This document shows positions 33,212 through 41,640 of a stretch of 64,000 bases of DNA, piece after piece. The notes below the pieces were generated by a model, which searched no databases, was not told the DNA's origin, and saw only the letters and a list, made by a program, of their open reading frames with translations. How positions within the stretch are numbered: position 1 is the first letter of the stretch; every line of letters starts with the position of its first letter. The stretch is from positions 186,001 to 250,000 of the forward strand of contig NZ_JABBPG010000003.1 of the NCBI RefSeq assembly GCF_013140855.1. The letters run 5' to 3'. The translations under genes and the position numbers were made by a program. Origin of the DNA: Pseudoalteromonas caenipelagi (GTDB lineage: Bacteria; Pseudomonadota; Gammaproteobacteria; Enterobacterales; Alteromonadaceae).

Positions 33212-33234
33212 CAAAGTGGTGGTAATTAAATTAT

Positions 33235-33263
33235 AAAAAAGTGCCTTCTATGGCACTTTTTTT
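33235..33263 (+). terminator. Rho-independent terminator after galU
   Basis: AAAAGTGCC and GGCACTTTT pair around TTCTAT, followed by T residues. It marks the boundary between housekeeping genes and the surface locus. Confidence 0.9.
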
Positions 33264-33309
33264 GCTACAAGTCGCAAAGGAGTCGTGTCGATTGACGGAA
33301 GTGAGTGCG

Positions 33310-33861
33310 ATGTTAGCTAAAAATATGATGATTATTTTCTTTGTGGTTTTAACACCAGCTTGTGCTTTATTAGGTGAAACCACTAACAATACACAACAGC
33401 CAGTATATCGTTCTGACATAGAGCCATATATAGCTCAATGGGAAGAGAATAAGCAAAGCATAGAGCGGTTAAAAGAAATGGAGCAAGACCTGACCTTGCT
33501 TTTGCAGTTGGTGGCGTCACAAGCTGATCTTGAAGCACTCCCTGAACAATTGCGCAGTGATGTACAAAGAGTGACTCATAAACCCCAGCCGCAACAAACG
33601 ATGCTGGGTATGCAAAACCAAGTATTGGTTAAGCTGAGTACTTTTTTACAAAAAACACATGCCGAACGTTACATAACCAGGTTTACCAATCAATACCCAC
33701 AGCTGAGCGCTGTTATGTCTTATAAAGTGGCACCTCAAACTAAGAACGGTAGTGACTTTTATCTGGTTTTAGCGGGGCCTTATAAGACGGACGATGATGC
33801 GAATAAAGTCTGCTTTGTTCTGCACCAACTTAATGAAGCTTGTCAATTGTTCAGTCAGTAG
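33310..33861 (+). CDS. SPOR-like envelope protein, first of the chaperone-usher locus
   Basis: The protein opens with a hydrophobic export segment and a Cys at residue 18 (LTPAC), a possible but imperfect lipobox. A helical, coiled-coil-like stretch with QWEENKQSIERL is followed by a C-terminal segment resembling a SPOR fold (FYLVLAGPYKTDDDA). This segment has the pattern Cys-x9-Cys at its end. The helix and the tail are both similar to the protein encoded at 38842. I chose the ATG at 33310 because it precedes the export signal. SPOR domains bind denuded septal peptidoglycan. The exact role is unknown. Confidence 0.65.
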   Translation: MLAKNMMIIFFVVLTPACALLGETTNNTQQPVYRSDIEPYIAQWEENKQSIERLKEMEQDLTLLLQLVASQADLEALPEQLRSDVQRVTHKPQPQQTMLGMQNQVLVKLSTFLQKTHAERYITRFTNQYPQLSAVMSYKVAPQTKNGSDFYLVLAGPYKTDDDANKVCFVLHQLNEACQLFSQ

Positions 33862-33912
33862 TTTCGTGTAAGCATTATATTTACGAGGTGGTCAAATAGA
33901 GGTACAAATTAT

Positions 33913-33939
33913 TTAAGTTATACGATAAAGTGTCGATAA
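33913..33939 (+). promoter_or_regulatory. Sigma-28 (FliA)-like promoter before the pilin gene
   Basis: TTAAGTTA and GTCGATAA are 11 bases apart, against the FliA consensus TAAAGTTT-N11-GCCGATAA. Thirteen of 16 positions match. It lies 58 bases before the pilin start. The clear FliA promoters of the nearby flagellin and flgM genes make the match more credible. Confidence 0.5.
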
Positions 33940-33997
33940 AAGTATAACGCCGTTCCACTTTAAGGGAATGCTGGATTACAAAAATAAGGAGTTTTTC

Positions 33998-34594
33998 ATG
34001 AATAAAAAGGCCATAATTACCTCTAGTTTATTATCCTTTGCTGTGCTGAGCACAACTGCGCTTGCTGAAAAAGCAAGGTTCACAGCATCAGTGAAAGTGC
34101 AAAACACATTTGAGCTACTAAAAGATAAAGACCTGTTATTTGGTACAATCCGTGCTAAAGCAGATACCAGCTCAGGGGATGTTGCGACACTTATCATGCC
34201 TGCAGATCCAGATGTTGCACCTACTGCAAAGTCAAATGGTAATGCCGTTATTACGATTATGAGTGGTGAAAGTAATCCCGCTGCGTTCAGTATTAAAGGC
34301 TTACCCGCCTATGCAGTGTTAACGCTAACTGATCCCACGGAGACGGACCTTGTTCTACCTGGCACCTCATCAACGGCTGCAAAATTCAGTTTAAACAGTT
34401 TTACTTATTATGTAACAAAAGGTGCCAAGACAGGAGATGTGTCGGCTTCTACAATACAGGCTGACGACAAAGGGGATGTTGAGTTTAACCTCGGTGCAAC
34501 ATTAAGCACCAGTAGTAATACTGCTGATGGTACCACTGCTGATTATTCTGATGGAGACTACTCAGGCACATTTAGTGTGCAAGTAAATTACTAA
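33998..34594 (+). CDS. DUF4402-type fimbrial subunit, probable major pilin
   Basis: A signal peptide ending STTALA is followed by a beta-rich secreted protein. The C-terminal pattern GATLSTSS then YSGTFSVQVNY is the hallmark of DUF4402 proteins. The middle contains FTYYVTKGAKTG. The ATG at 33998 has TAAGGA upstream and gives 198 residues. A chaperone and usher follow in the same operon, so it is most likely the pilus subunit. It has no cysteines in the mature part, unlike classical type 1 pilins. Confidence 0.7.
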   Translation: MNKKAIITSSLLSFAVLSTTALAEKARFTASVKVQNTFELLKDKDLLFGTIRAKADTSSGDVATLIMPADPDVAPTAKSNGNAVITIMSGESNPAAFSIKGLPAYAVLTLTDPTETDLVLPGTSSTAAKFSLNSFTYYVTKGAKTGDVSASTIQADDKGDVEFNLGATLSTSSNTADGTTADYSDGDYSGTFSVQVNY

Positions 34595-34612
34595 ACTGAT
34601 AATCGCATCTAC

Positions 34613-35053
34613 ATGAAATGGTTGCTACTCAGTATTATGATGATAGGCTCAATAACCTGCTCAGCGCAGGTTATTGAATCATTAAACTTTGGCAGCTTAG
34701 TTATTCCACGTAATGATCAAGTAGCATCAGTCACCATACATCCTGACAATAGCATTGATATGAACGGGTTGTATGTCTTTGCACCAGGTAACCCTGCATT
34801 ACTCGTCATAGAATCATTGTCACCGGGCTCGCAGGTTTTTATCTCTGATAGTGCTAATGGCGTTCGTCTAACGTCTGGTACTAACAATCAATATCTAGTC
34901 ATTGAAAAATTACACTACCGAAAGTCACATATTGTTAACCAGCATGGAGAAGTAGAGCTATCTATCGGGGCTACGCTAAAAACCTCCGCAAATGGAGCGC
35001 CGTATTTTGATGGTCATTATTCTTCTATTATTGAAATTAGCTTGGATTACTAA
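34613..35053 (+). CDS. Small DUF4402-like secreted protein, probable minor pilus subunit
   Basis: It has a signal peptide (cleavage after SITCSAQ or nearby) and 146 residues. It shares the family ending with the gene before it: GATLKTSANG, then a final YSSIIEISLDY strand. It is shorter than the first subunit and starts 18 bases after it. A minor, tip or initiating subunit is the likely role. No adhesin-like domain is visible. Confidence 0.6.
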   Translation: MKWLLLSIMMIGSITCSAQVIESLNFGSLVIPRNDQVASVTIHPDNSIDMNGLYVFAPGNPALLVIESLSPGSQVFISDSANGVRLTSGTNNQYLVIEKLHYRKSHIVNQHGEVELSIGATLKTSANGAPYFDGHYSSIIEISLDY

Positions 35054-35059
35054 TTAAAC

Positions 35060-35863
35060 ATGAAAGTAAAAATAAACGCTTATTTAATCGTTGTATTAGC
35101 TGTTTTTTTCAGTATTTTTAGTAGCTTTAACGCAACTGCTAACCTATTAATATCTCCGACACGTATTGTATTTGATGAGCGCACGCGAACGGCGAAAGTG
35201 CACATCATAAATAATTCAGATGAGCGAAGGACCTATCGCTTAGGTTGGCAAGAAAAAGCAGCAAAGCCATCAGGTGGGTATGAAGATTTACCTGCTCTGA
35301 CAGATTCGTCTTTGAGCCCTATGGTTAGAATGAGTCCAAGTCAGCTTACGCTTGCGCCAGGAGAGCGGCAAGTGGTGAAGTTGGCAATCAGAAAGCGCAA
35401 AGATTTAAAAGCTCAAGAGTACCGCTCACACCTACAGTTTAAAGCGTTACCAAATCAAAAAGCCCTCTCTCAAAAGCAGCTAGGGATAAATATTAATATG
35501 GTTTTGAGCTATTCGATCCCGGTATTGTATCGAGCAGAAAAAAATACACCGACGATAAGTATTACCGGTGTACAAGTCCAACAGCTGGATTCATTAAGAG
35601 TCAGCCTAGAAAAGTCAGGTAATTATAGTAGTTTTGGCCAATTCGAAGTGTGGTTTACTCCACAAAACAGTGATGAACCTCAACGGGTTGCAGTACAACC
35701 CCATACTAGCATCTATGCAGAGCTGCAAAATGCGATGGTTGAACTGAGAGTGATTGAAGGGTTTAAGTTCAATCAAAAAGGAACCATTAAAGTTAATTAT
35801 ATTGGTCAGCAGGAGTATACAGGGCATACTTTTGCTCAATATTCGGTCCCGTTCAGCCTTTAG
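35060..35863 (+). CDS. PapD-like periplasmic pilus chaperone
   Basis: After a signal peptide ending NATA, two immunoglobulin-like domains follow. The N-terminal domain has LLISPTRIVFDERTRTAKVHIIN, cited here as separate strands around the conserved Arg in SPTR. MSPSQLTLAPGERQVVKL is the F1/G1 region. IPVLYRAEK marks the start of domain 2. Chaperones of this fold donate a strand to incomplete subunits and deliver them to the usher. It lies six bases after the second subunit gene and just before the usher. Confidence 0.85.
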   Translation: MKVKINAYLIVVLAVFFSIFSSFNATANLLISPTRIVFDERTRTAKVHIINNSDERRTYRLGWQEKAAKPSGGYEDLPALTDSSLSPMVRMSPSQLTLAPGERQVVKLAIRKRKDLKAQEYRSHLQFKALPNQKALSQKQLGININMVLSYSIPVLYRAEKNTPTISITGVQVQQLDSLRVSLEKSGNYSSFGQFEVWFTPQNSDEPQRVAVQPHTSIYAELQNAMVELRVIEGFKFNQKGTIKVNYIGQQEYTGHTFAQYSVPFSL

Positions 35864-35878
35864 AATTAGGTGGCAAAT

Positions 35879-38824
35879 GTGCGAGTGCGCGTAAAGGGGT
35901 CATTGCTTGCAGCGTTAGCTTTTTTTCCAAATGTTAAAGCTGCTAACGACTATGCCGCTATTTTAGAGGTATTGAAAAGCATAGATAACAAGCTTGTTGA
36001 GTCTCAGTTATCTCCTTCACTACAAAATACATCTCACAGTATTCCTGAAGGTGAGATGTTATTTTTATCTTTTTATTTAGATAGCAATTATTTAGGCGAA
36101 GTGATTGCAATAAAAAGCAAATCTGGTGCTTGGTTGGAACTGAGTAGCTTTTTTGGCAGTTTTGATTTTGCCATCCAGCGTAGCGTAAGTGGATATGATG
36201 GCTGGTTCATTAATATAGATAATAAGTTTACCTTTGATGAAAAGTCCCTAACAGCAGAGATTGCGGGTCAAACGGTAGCAATAAATGAGCAAGAGTTTTA
36301 TAAAGATCAAGATGATATCTATATAGATATGGCTGTTTTGGCATCTTGGTTTTCCCTCGAATTGACCGCTGATTACGGTGCTCAAGATGTTACGGTGAGC
36401 TCCAAACATGTCTTACCGATAGAAGCAAAGCTGGACCGAACTAGGCGTGCTAAAAGACAATTCGTTGTTAATAAGTATGCGACCAAGCCTTGGAAGGCAA
36501 GTCCTTATCGATTTTTATCTTCACCTTTGATGGATGTGCAACTGGGTTATCAAAAGAGTGATGCTCGAGAGGGTTTAAATTACTCCGTATTAGGTTCCCA
36601 TGATTTTGCGTACATGCGCAGTGAATATTACTTTTCAGGCCGACAATCCGATGTGCTTAATCAATCTCGACTCACGCTCAGTCGAGATGATGAGCAGGCT
36701 CAACTGCTTGGAACACTACAAGCTTCTCAGTTTGAAATTGGCGATGTGACGGCAACACGAGTAGGGGGACTTCATCAGAATCAGCTGGCAAGGGGGGTAA
36801 AAATATCTAACGCACCACTAGATACTTTGCTGGATCAAAATCGTATTTCAATAACAGGCGAAGTACAAAATGGTTGGGACGTAGAACTATATCAAAATGG
36901 CGTGCTGGTAGAACAAAAGTTTGATAGCAATGATGGTCGCTACTTATTTGAAAATATCAATTTGCTTGTTGGTTTGAATGAATTTGAAATAATTTTATAT
37001 GGACCTCAGGGGCAGGTTGAAAAGCGTACACAACAATATTTTATAGACGGTAGTGCATTAGAGTCTGGCCAGGGAGTATATGAGGTTTCTGTCACTCAAC
37101 AGGGCCATAGGGTATTTGATGATAAGCAGTATCAGATAGGCGCTTTGGGTTGGTTATTGTCAACGCGCTATGAGCAAGGTCTGTCAGACACTCTATCTGT
37201 CTACGGCGCGACCTCCGTGCGAGAAGGATTAACAGAGGGGCCTAAAAAAGTTATAGCGGTTGGCAGCAATATGACCTTAGCGGATAGATTCTTGGTTAAC
37301 GCAAGCTACGAACAAGATGATTTTTCACAATCTAGATTAGAACTTGTAACACGGGCTAAGCTATTGCAGCAAGCGATGCGCCTACATTATAAACGCGTAA
37401 CAAAAAATACCTCGGTGAACTTTGCAGATAAAAACACCACAACCCAAGCAAATTTGGGGTTGGAGTTTTCCGGTAATATTATGTCCCGTCAATACGGAAG
37501 GCTAAATTATCGAAATGCACTTTCTTATACGCAGTATCAGAATCAAAGTGGCAGTAAAACTTTTACTAATTCGCTTAATTATATGACTGGTAGGTACTCA
37601 CTTGGTAATCAGCTCAGCTGGAGTAAATCGTCAGATGGAATACTCTCAAGTCTAGGTAGTTCACAGGTGCAAGCTCGGTTTGGGCAGATATATAGCCGTT
37701 TGTCTGTGAATTATATGCTTAAGCCAGACAGAGATATAACAAGTTACTCTGCTGAGTTTTACACAAATTTAATGGCCAGTCTGCAGGCCCAGCTTACCTA
37801 CACAAGTTCAGTAGACAGCGATTTAGATACCACTAAGTTAGCGCTGAGTTGGCAAACAGATGACTTCAGCATGAATACATCTATGTCATACAATAGTGAT
37901 GACCATTGGCAGTTTGGGATATTTGGACGTTTTAGTATTGGCTATAATGCTATGCATAATAGCTATTTTACGTCCCGGCGTAGTTTAACACAAAGTGGTA
38001 GTACACTTGTTCGAGTATTCTTGGATGGCAACGATAATGGTCGGCTTGACGAAGGCGAAACACTTGTAGAAGATGTAAAAGTAAAAGCGGTACAAGCTCA
38101 CCGTCATGGGCTGACGAATATTCAAGGCGTCGCAGAGTTGACGGGCATGCTGGCAAATAGAAAAACAGATATTGAACTGGATGAACAAAGTATCAATGAC
38201 CCATTTTTAGTCCCCAGAAATTCAGGTATCTCAATTACCCCTCGGGCAGGTTATGTGGAGTATGTCGATTTTCCATTAGTTAATGCCAGTGAAGTTGAAG
38301 GGACTATCTATGCTCAAAGAGGCAAAGTTTTGCCGTATGCCAAAGTTAACCTACTGGATGAAGATGGTAAACTGGTGGCTCAGACAGAATCCGCATTTGA
38401 TGGCTATTATTTATTTACAGGCTTGAAACCAGGTCAGTATGTTGCACAAGTTGACGAAGCTCAACTGCAACAAAAAAACCTTAAGGCGACACAAACGGTC
38501 ATGGTGGAGCTGCCAAATGAGGGGAGTGTATTGTCTGGTGTTGATCTGTCTTTGCTTGAAATGGACAAATTTAACGGCGTGTTTTCAAGCCTTGGCGAGT
38601 TTTCATCCTTATCGATATTAAAAACATACTTTGTACTTATTAATAAGCGTTTAAAGAACTTACCAGGATATAACCCTTTTTACTTTACAGACTCAAATAG
38701 TGGTAAATACATACTGGCTGTCAGTTATTCTGTGCAGCCCTCTAAAGAAGTCAACAAGATGTGTGAGTGGGTAGCGCAACGCGGTCTTTCGTGTGAAGTA
38801 AAACAAACACTTATAAAATATTGA
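35879..38824 (+). CDS. Outer-membrane usher of an atypical chaperone-usher system, with SPOR-like C terminus
   Basis: The exported protein of about 980 residues has a long beta-strand region that reads as a pore-forming barrel; GWDVELYQNG and the stretch RYLFENINL lie near a plug-like part. Two immunoglobulin or SdrD-B-like modules follow. The first has the calcium-loop-like FLDGNDNGRLDEGE near residue 713, and the second has GYYLFTGLKPGQY near 845. The last 80 residues resemble a SPOR domain and end in Cys-x9-Cys. I prefer the GTG at 35879, with AGGTGG five bases upstream. A GTG at 35870 is also open. Confidence 0.75.
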   Translation: MRVRVKGSLLAALAFFPNVKAANDYAAILEVLKSIDNKLVESQLSPSLQNTSHSIPEGEMLFLSFYLDSNYLGEVIAIKSKSGAWLELSSFFGSFDFAIQRSVSGYDGWFINIDNKFTFDEKSLTAEIAGQTVAINEQEFYKDQDDIYIDMAVLASWFSLELTADYGAQDVTVSSKHVLPIEAKLDRTRRAKRQFVVNKYATKPWKASPYRFLSSPLMDVQLGYQKSDAREGLNYSVLGSHDFAYMRSEYYFSGRQSDVLNQSRLTLSRDDEQAQLLGTLQASQFEIGDVTATRVGGLHQNQLARGVKISNAPLDTLLDQNRISITGEVQNGWDVELYQNGVLVEQKFDSNDGRYLFENINLLVGLNEFEIILYGPQGQVEKRTQQYFIDGSALESGQGVYEVSVTQQGHRVFDDKQYQIGALGWLLSTRYEQGLSDTLSVYGATSVREGLTEGPKKVIAVGSNMTLADRFLVNASYEQDDFSQSRLELVTRAKLLQQAMRLHYKRVTKNTSVNFADKNTTTQANLGLEFSGNIMSRQYGRLNYRNALSYTQYQNQSGSKTFTNSLNYMTGRYSLGNQLSWSKSSDGILSSLGSSQVQARFGQIYSRLSVNYMLKPDRDITSYSAEFYTNLMASLQAQLTYTSSVDSDLDTTKLALSWQTDDFSMNTSMSYNSDDHWQFGIFGRFSIGYNAMHNSYFTSRRSLTQSGSTLVRVFLDGNDNGRLDEGETLVEDVKVKAVQAHRHGLTNIQGVAELTGMLANRKTDIELDEQSINDPFLVPRNSGISITPRAGYVEYVDFPLVNASEVEGTIYAQRGKVLPYAKVNLLDEDGKLVAQTESAFDGYYLFTGLKPGQYVAQVDEAQLQQKNLKATQTVMVELPNEGSVLSGVDLSLLEMDKFNGVFSSLGEFSSLSILKTYFVLINKRLKNLPGYNPFYFTDSNSGKYILAVSYSVQPSKEVNKMCEWVAQRGLSCEVKQTLIKY

Positions 38825-38841
38825 TTATCATGGAATAGCAA

Positions 38842-39558
38842 ATGTTTAGATGTCGGTTTTCGAAAAAGCAATGGGTGTTAGGTGTGGCTACTTTTGTTAT
38901 GCTAAATGGCTGTGCCGCCACTAAGCCAAACAAAGAAAATGTAGCAACTATTACTAAGTCAGAGCTTGAGCATTTACAACAAGCTGCGCAGCAATGGCAA
39001 GAAGCAAAAGACGGGGTAAAAAGGCTACTGAAAATTGAAAAAGATCTCAGCGTATTGATCTCTCAATTAGATGGGTTAGTTAAACAGCAGATAACGCAAC
39101 AGGCTGCTCAAAACATGTATGCTGTCAGTGATACTAAAATGCCGGACTCTTCTTCAAAGCAGCAGTCATCAGGCAAGAGCGAAGTTATCAATCCAGCTAC
39201 ACCAGTCGTACATTCTAGCGCTCTAGAGGCCACGGCAGTAAAAACAAACCAACGGGCTCCCGCGAATTTAAGTGCAAAGACAAGCGCTTTAAAATATGCG
39301 TTGCAGCTAAGTTCAGTCACGCAAAAAAGTCGGCTTGATAACTTGATACCAGATCTCAAAGCCAAGTTGCCAAAAACACTCGGTGAAAATTTAAATATTG
39401 AAACAGCTCAGGTCAATAACGTGACATTCTATCGCCTTAAAGCGGGTGGTTATGTGGACAAACAGCAGGCGTTAGATGTATGCACAAACCTTAAGGCTAA
39501 ATCAATCAACTGCATTGTAAGTCTTTTTGATGAGCAATCAGCAAAAACTAGGCTCTAG
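38842..39558 (+). CDS. SPOR-like lipoprotein downstream of the usher
   Basis: The lipobox LNGC (Cys24) follows a hydrophobic signal, so it should be lipidated. A coiled-coil segment, QWQEAKDGVKRLLKIEKDL, closely resembles QWEENKQSIERLKEMEQDL of the protein encoded at 33310. A Ser/Ala-rich linker then leads to a SPOR-like tail (FYRLKAGGYVDKQQAL) with Cys-x9-Cys. The two genes look like paralogues that flank the pilus genes. A peptidoglycan-linked assembly role is inferred only. Confidence 0.65.
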   Translation: MFRCRFSKKQWVLGVATFVMLNGCAATKPNKENVATITKSELEHLQQAAQQWQEAKDGVKRLLKIEKDLSVLISQLDGLVKQQITQQAAQNMYAVSDTKMPDSSSKQQSSGKSEVINPATPVVHSSALEATAVKTNQRAPANLSAKTSALKYALQLSSVTQKSRLDNLIPDLKAKLPKTLGENLNIETAQVNNVTFYRLKAGGYVDKQQALDVCTNLKAKSINCIVSLFDEQSAKTRL

Positions 39559-39566
39559 ATAGTATT

Positions 39567-39583
39567 TGGGTATAGTTTTTGCA
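39567..39583 (+). promoter_or_regulatory. Possible sigma-54 promoter before the FlgO-family genes
   Basis: GG at 39569-39570 and GC at 39581-39582 are ten bases apart, with TTTTTGCA at the -12 side. The -24 element (GGGTATAG) is imperfect. The first FlgO-family start is 33 bases downstream, the same spacing as at the clear flagellar sigma-54 promoters in this window. Confidence 0.4.
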
Positions 39584-39615
39584 TTCTACTAACCAGAATT
39601 ATTTGTTTAGGTTAG

Positions 39616-40218
39616 ATGATAATGCGTTTAGTCCTATTTTTGTTATGTATTGGCTTAGTTGGCTGTCAAAACGTTGAAGACGTGAGAAAGCGGTATCCTC
39701 TTTATATAACACCCGAAAAAACAATGGCACCTTATACTGTACATCAATATGTTAGCGACTTGAGTATCCAGTTAAGTAACATTTCTGGTGTACGCAAACG
39801 CAATGCGCGTATCGCTGTGATGAGTTTTTTTAAGGCTGATGGTTTAGGAGAAACTCTTGCAGAACAGCAAGCTTCTGGGCTTAGTCAGCAAATTCAAGAA
39901 AGTCTGCTGACTCAATTTACGCAGCTAGGCTATCACACGGTAGAGCACCGCCTAGAGAACCAACTCACATTACTAGACAACGCTGACAGCATGCTAAGCC
40001 GTCGGATTGACAACCTGCGTGAGCGCCAGAATATTGACTTTGTGGTTGCTGGCAGTTTAACCCAACAGCAGCATGCGTACATTGTGAATGCTCGTTTGAT
40101 AGATATGCAAACTGGGCGAGTTGTGTCAGCTGCTACAACAGAAATTCCAGTGAATGTAATGTGGTCGGATGAAAAAGTATTGCAACGCGATGGGTTGCTT
40201 TACCGCACAGAATATTAA
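39616..40218 (+). CDS. FlgO-family outer-membrane lipoprotein (first copy)
   Basis: A lipobox (LVGC) is followed by a FlgO domain, seen in ARIAVMSFF, LSQQIQESLLTQF and DFVVAGSLTQQQ with VNARLIDMQTGRVVSAA. FlgO in Vibrio is an outer-membrane lipoprotein needed for full motility and a stable flagellum. This copy is the most divergent of three in a row. It may start at 39616 or 39622. A possible sigma-54 promoter precedes it. Confidence 0.75.
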   Translation: MIMRLVLFLLCIGLVGCQNVEDVRKRYPLYITPEKTMAPYTVHQYVSDLSIQLSNISGVRKRNARIAVMSFFKADGLGETLAEQQASGLSQQIQESLLTQFTQLGYHTVEHRLENQLTLLDNADSMLSRRIDNLRERQNIDFVVAGSLTQQQHAYIVNARLIDMQTGRVVSAATTEIPVNVMWSDEKVLQRDGLLYRTEY

Positions 40219-40231
40219 TGAGGAACATACA

Positions 40232-40906
40232 ATGAAGAATTATTTGTATATTTTGCTTTTACCATTGAGTGTTGGCTGTGCAAATATGTTGGACAGTTTT
40301 AGTGCCAAGAATCAGCAAGTTCAAGGTAGTAGCGCACAACGCGATGTGATGGCTCCTAATACGTCTAAAGACGCATTTCAGTCACGCAATGCAGTACCAA
40401 ACATTATGAGTCAAAGGGCTAATGTGAGTCGCAAGAACATTAACCATTATGTGCGTGGGATAATGCAAGACTTAGTCGAGAATCTACAGTATGTGAATGC
40501 TAAAACACCTCTAGCGGTATCAAGCTTTGTATATCTTGATGATGATTATGGCCAAGCGACATTATTAGGAAATCAGTTATCAGAAAGCTTTATGCATGAA
40601 CTACACAAGTTCGGTGTGTCTGTGGTTGATTTCAAGACAACAGATTATATGCGTGTAACTCCGCAGGGGGACTTTGTGTTTAGCCGAGATTATTTAGAGC
40701 TAAATGAAACTCAAAACTTTCAATATGTGTTAGCAGGCACGCTAGTTAATCACCAAGGTGGTGTACTGGTTAATGCGCGCATTGTAGGTATTAATAGCAA
40801 AGCTGTCGTTGGCTCTGCTCAGGGATTTATTCCTCAGTCGGTAGTGGATGCACTTGGCAACAGTTACCGAACAGACGGCATTTTAATGAAAAAGGCGAGT
40901 AATTGA
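40232..40906 (+). CDS. FlgO-family outer-membrane lipoprotein (second copy)
   Basis: The lipobox is SVGC. The FlgO domain contains LAVSSFVYLDDD, LGNQLSESFMHELHKFGVSVVDFK and YVLAGTLVNHQGGVLVNARI. The ATG at 40232 has TGAGGA upstream; the longer frame overlaps the preceding gene and lacks a signal at its start. It is closely related to the next gene and is nine bases from it, so one is a tandem duplicate of the other. Confidence 0.8.
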   Translation: MKNYLYILLLPLSVGCANMLDSFSAKNQQVQGSSAQRDVMAPNTSKDAFQSRNAVPNIMSQRANVSRKNINHYVRGIMQDLVENLQYVNAKTPLAVSSFVYLDDDYGQATLLGNQLSESFMHELHKFGVSVVDFKTTDYMRVTPQGDFVFSRDYLELNETQNFQYVLAGTLVNHQGGVLVNARIVGINSKAVVGSAQGFIPQSVVDALGNSYRTDGILMKKASN

Positions 40907-40914
40907 GGTGTAAG

Positions 40915-41568
40915 ATGAAACAGCAATATTATCTATTGGCAGCAGCGTTTATAACGCTGGGCGGCTGTCAGTTAATGAGTGTCAATCAAGTCGCTGTGAT
41001 AGAGCCAAAGGCACCAACGAGCCAAATTGATGCTCTTTACGATGAGGCGCAACGTCAAAAACAAGAAGACGAATTGGATAATGTGCAGAACTCCCGTCGT
41101 TACAGCCCAGTCATACACAATTTACAGTTAGCTAATTATGTTGAACAAATGGCGCTTGAGCTTGTTGATACAATGAACTCTGACCAAGATATTAATATTG
41201 CAGTTGCGTCTTTCGTCGACTTCGATAGTAACCTTCGCACAACCAATCAGCTTGGCAATCAAATTGCTGAAACATTTATTCATCAATTGCAAAAGTTTGG
41301 CTACGGTGTCGTTGATTTTAAAACGACCAACTCAGTATCCGTCACTCAAAAAGGTGACTTATCTTTTTCCAGAGATGTGAAAGCACTTACCAATAAAAGA
41401 GTTGCAAGCCACGTGCTATCGGGAACCATGATATATCGAAGCTCCGGTGTAGAGGTTAATGCACGAGTGACTGATATAGATTCTAAACAAGTGGTAGCGA
41501 GTACTCGTAAGCTAGTACCTAGTTACGTTTTGTATAGCGAAGAGCTTGCATTGTTTGATGTTAGATAA
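40915..41568 (+). CDS. FlgO-family outer-membrane lipoprotein (third copy)
   Basis: The lipobox is LGGC. The FlgO domain has IAVASFVDFDSN, LGNQIAETFIHQLQKFGYGVVDFK and HVLSGTMIYRSSGVEVNARV. The region before the domain, rich in Asp, Glu and Gln, is longer than in the first copy. The ATG at 40915, with TGAGGTG before it, is preferred over an upstream TTG at 40903. Which of the three is the functional equivalent of Vibrio FlgO cannot be told from sequence alone. Confidence 0.8.
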   Translation: MKQQYYLLAAAFITLGGCQLMSVNQVAVIEPKAPTSQIDALYDEAQRQKQEDELDNVQNSRRYSPVIHNLQLANYVEQMALELVDTMNSDQDINIAVASFVDFDSNLRTTNQLGNQIAETFIHQLQKFGYGVVDFKTTNSVSVTQKGDLSFSRDVKALTNKRVASHVLSGTMIYRSSGVEVNARVTDIDSKQVVASTRKLVPSYVLYSEELALFDVR

Positions 41569-41599
41569 TTTTCAAGTCGCTGACTTTTATAAAAAAGTC

Positions 41600-41629
41600 T
41601 TGAAATAAAATGGGGCGAACAGCTATACT
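41600..41629 (+). promoter_or_regulatory. Sigma-70 promoter for tRNA-Arg
   Basis: TTGAAA and TATACT are 18 bases apart and lie immediately before the tRNA. Both elements are one mismatch from consensus. Confidence 0.7.
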
Positions 41630-41640
41630 CAGAACGCTCA

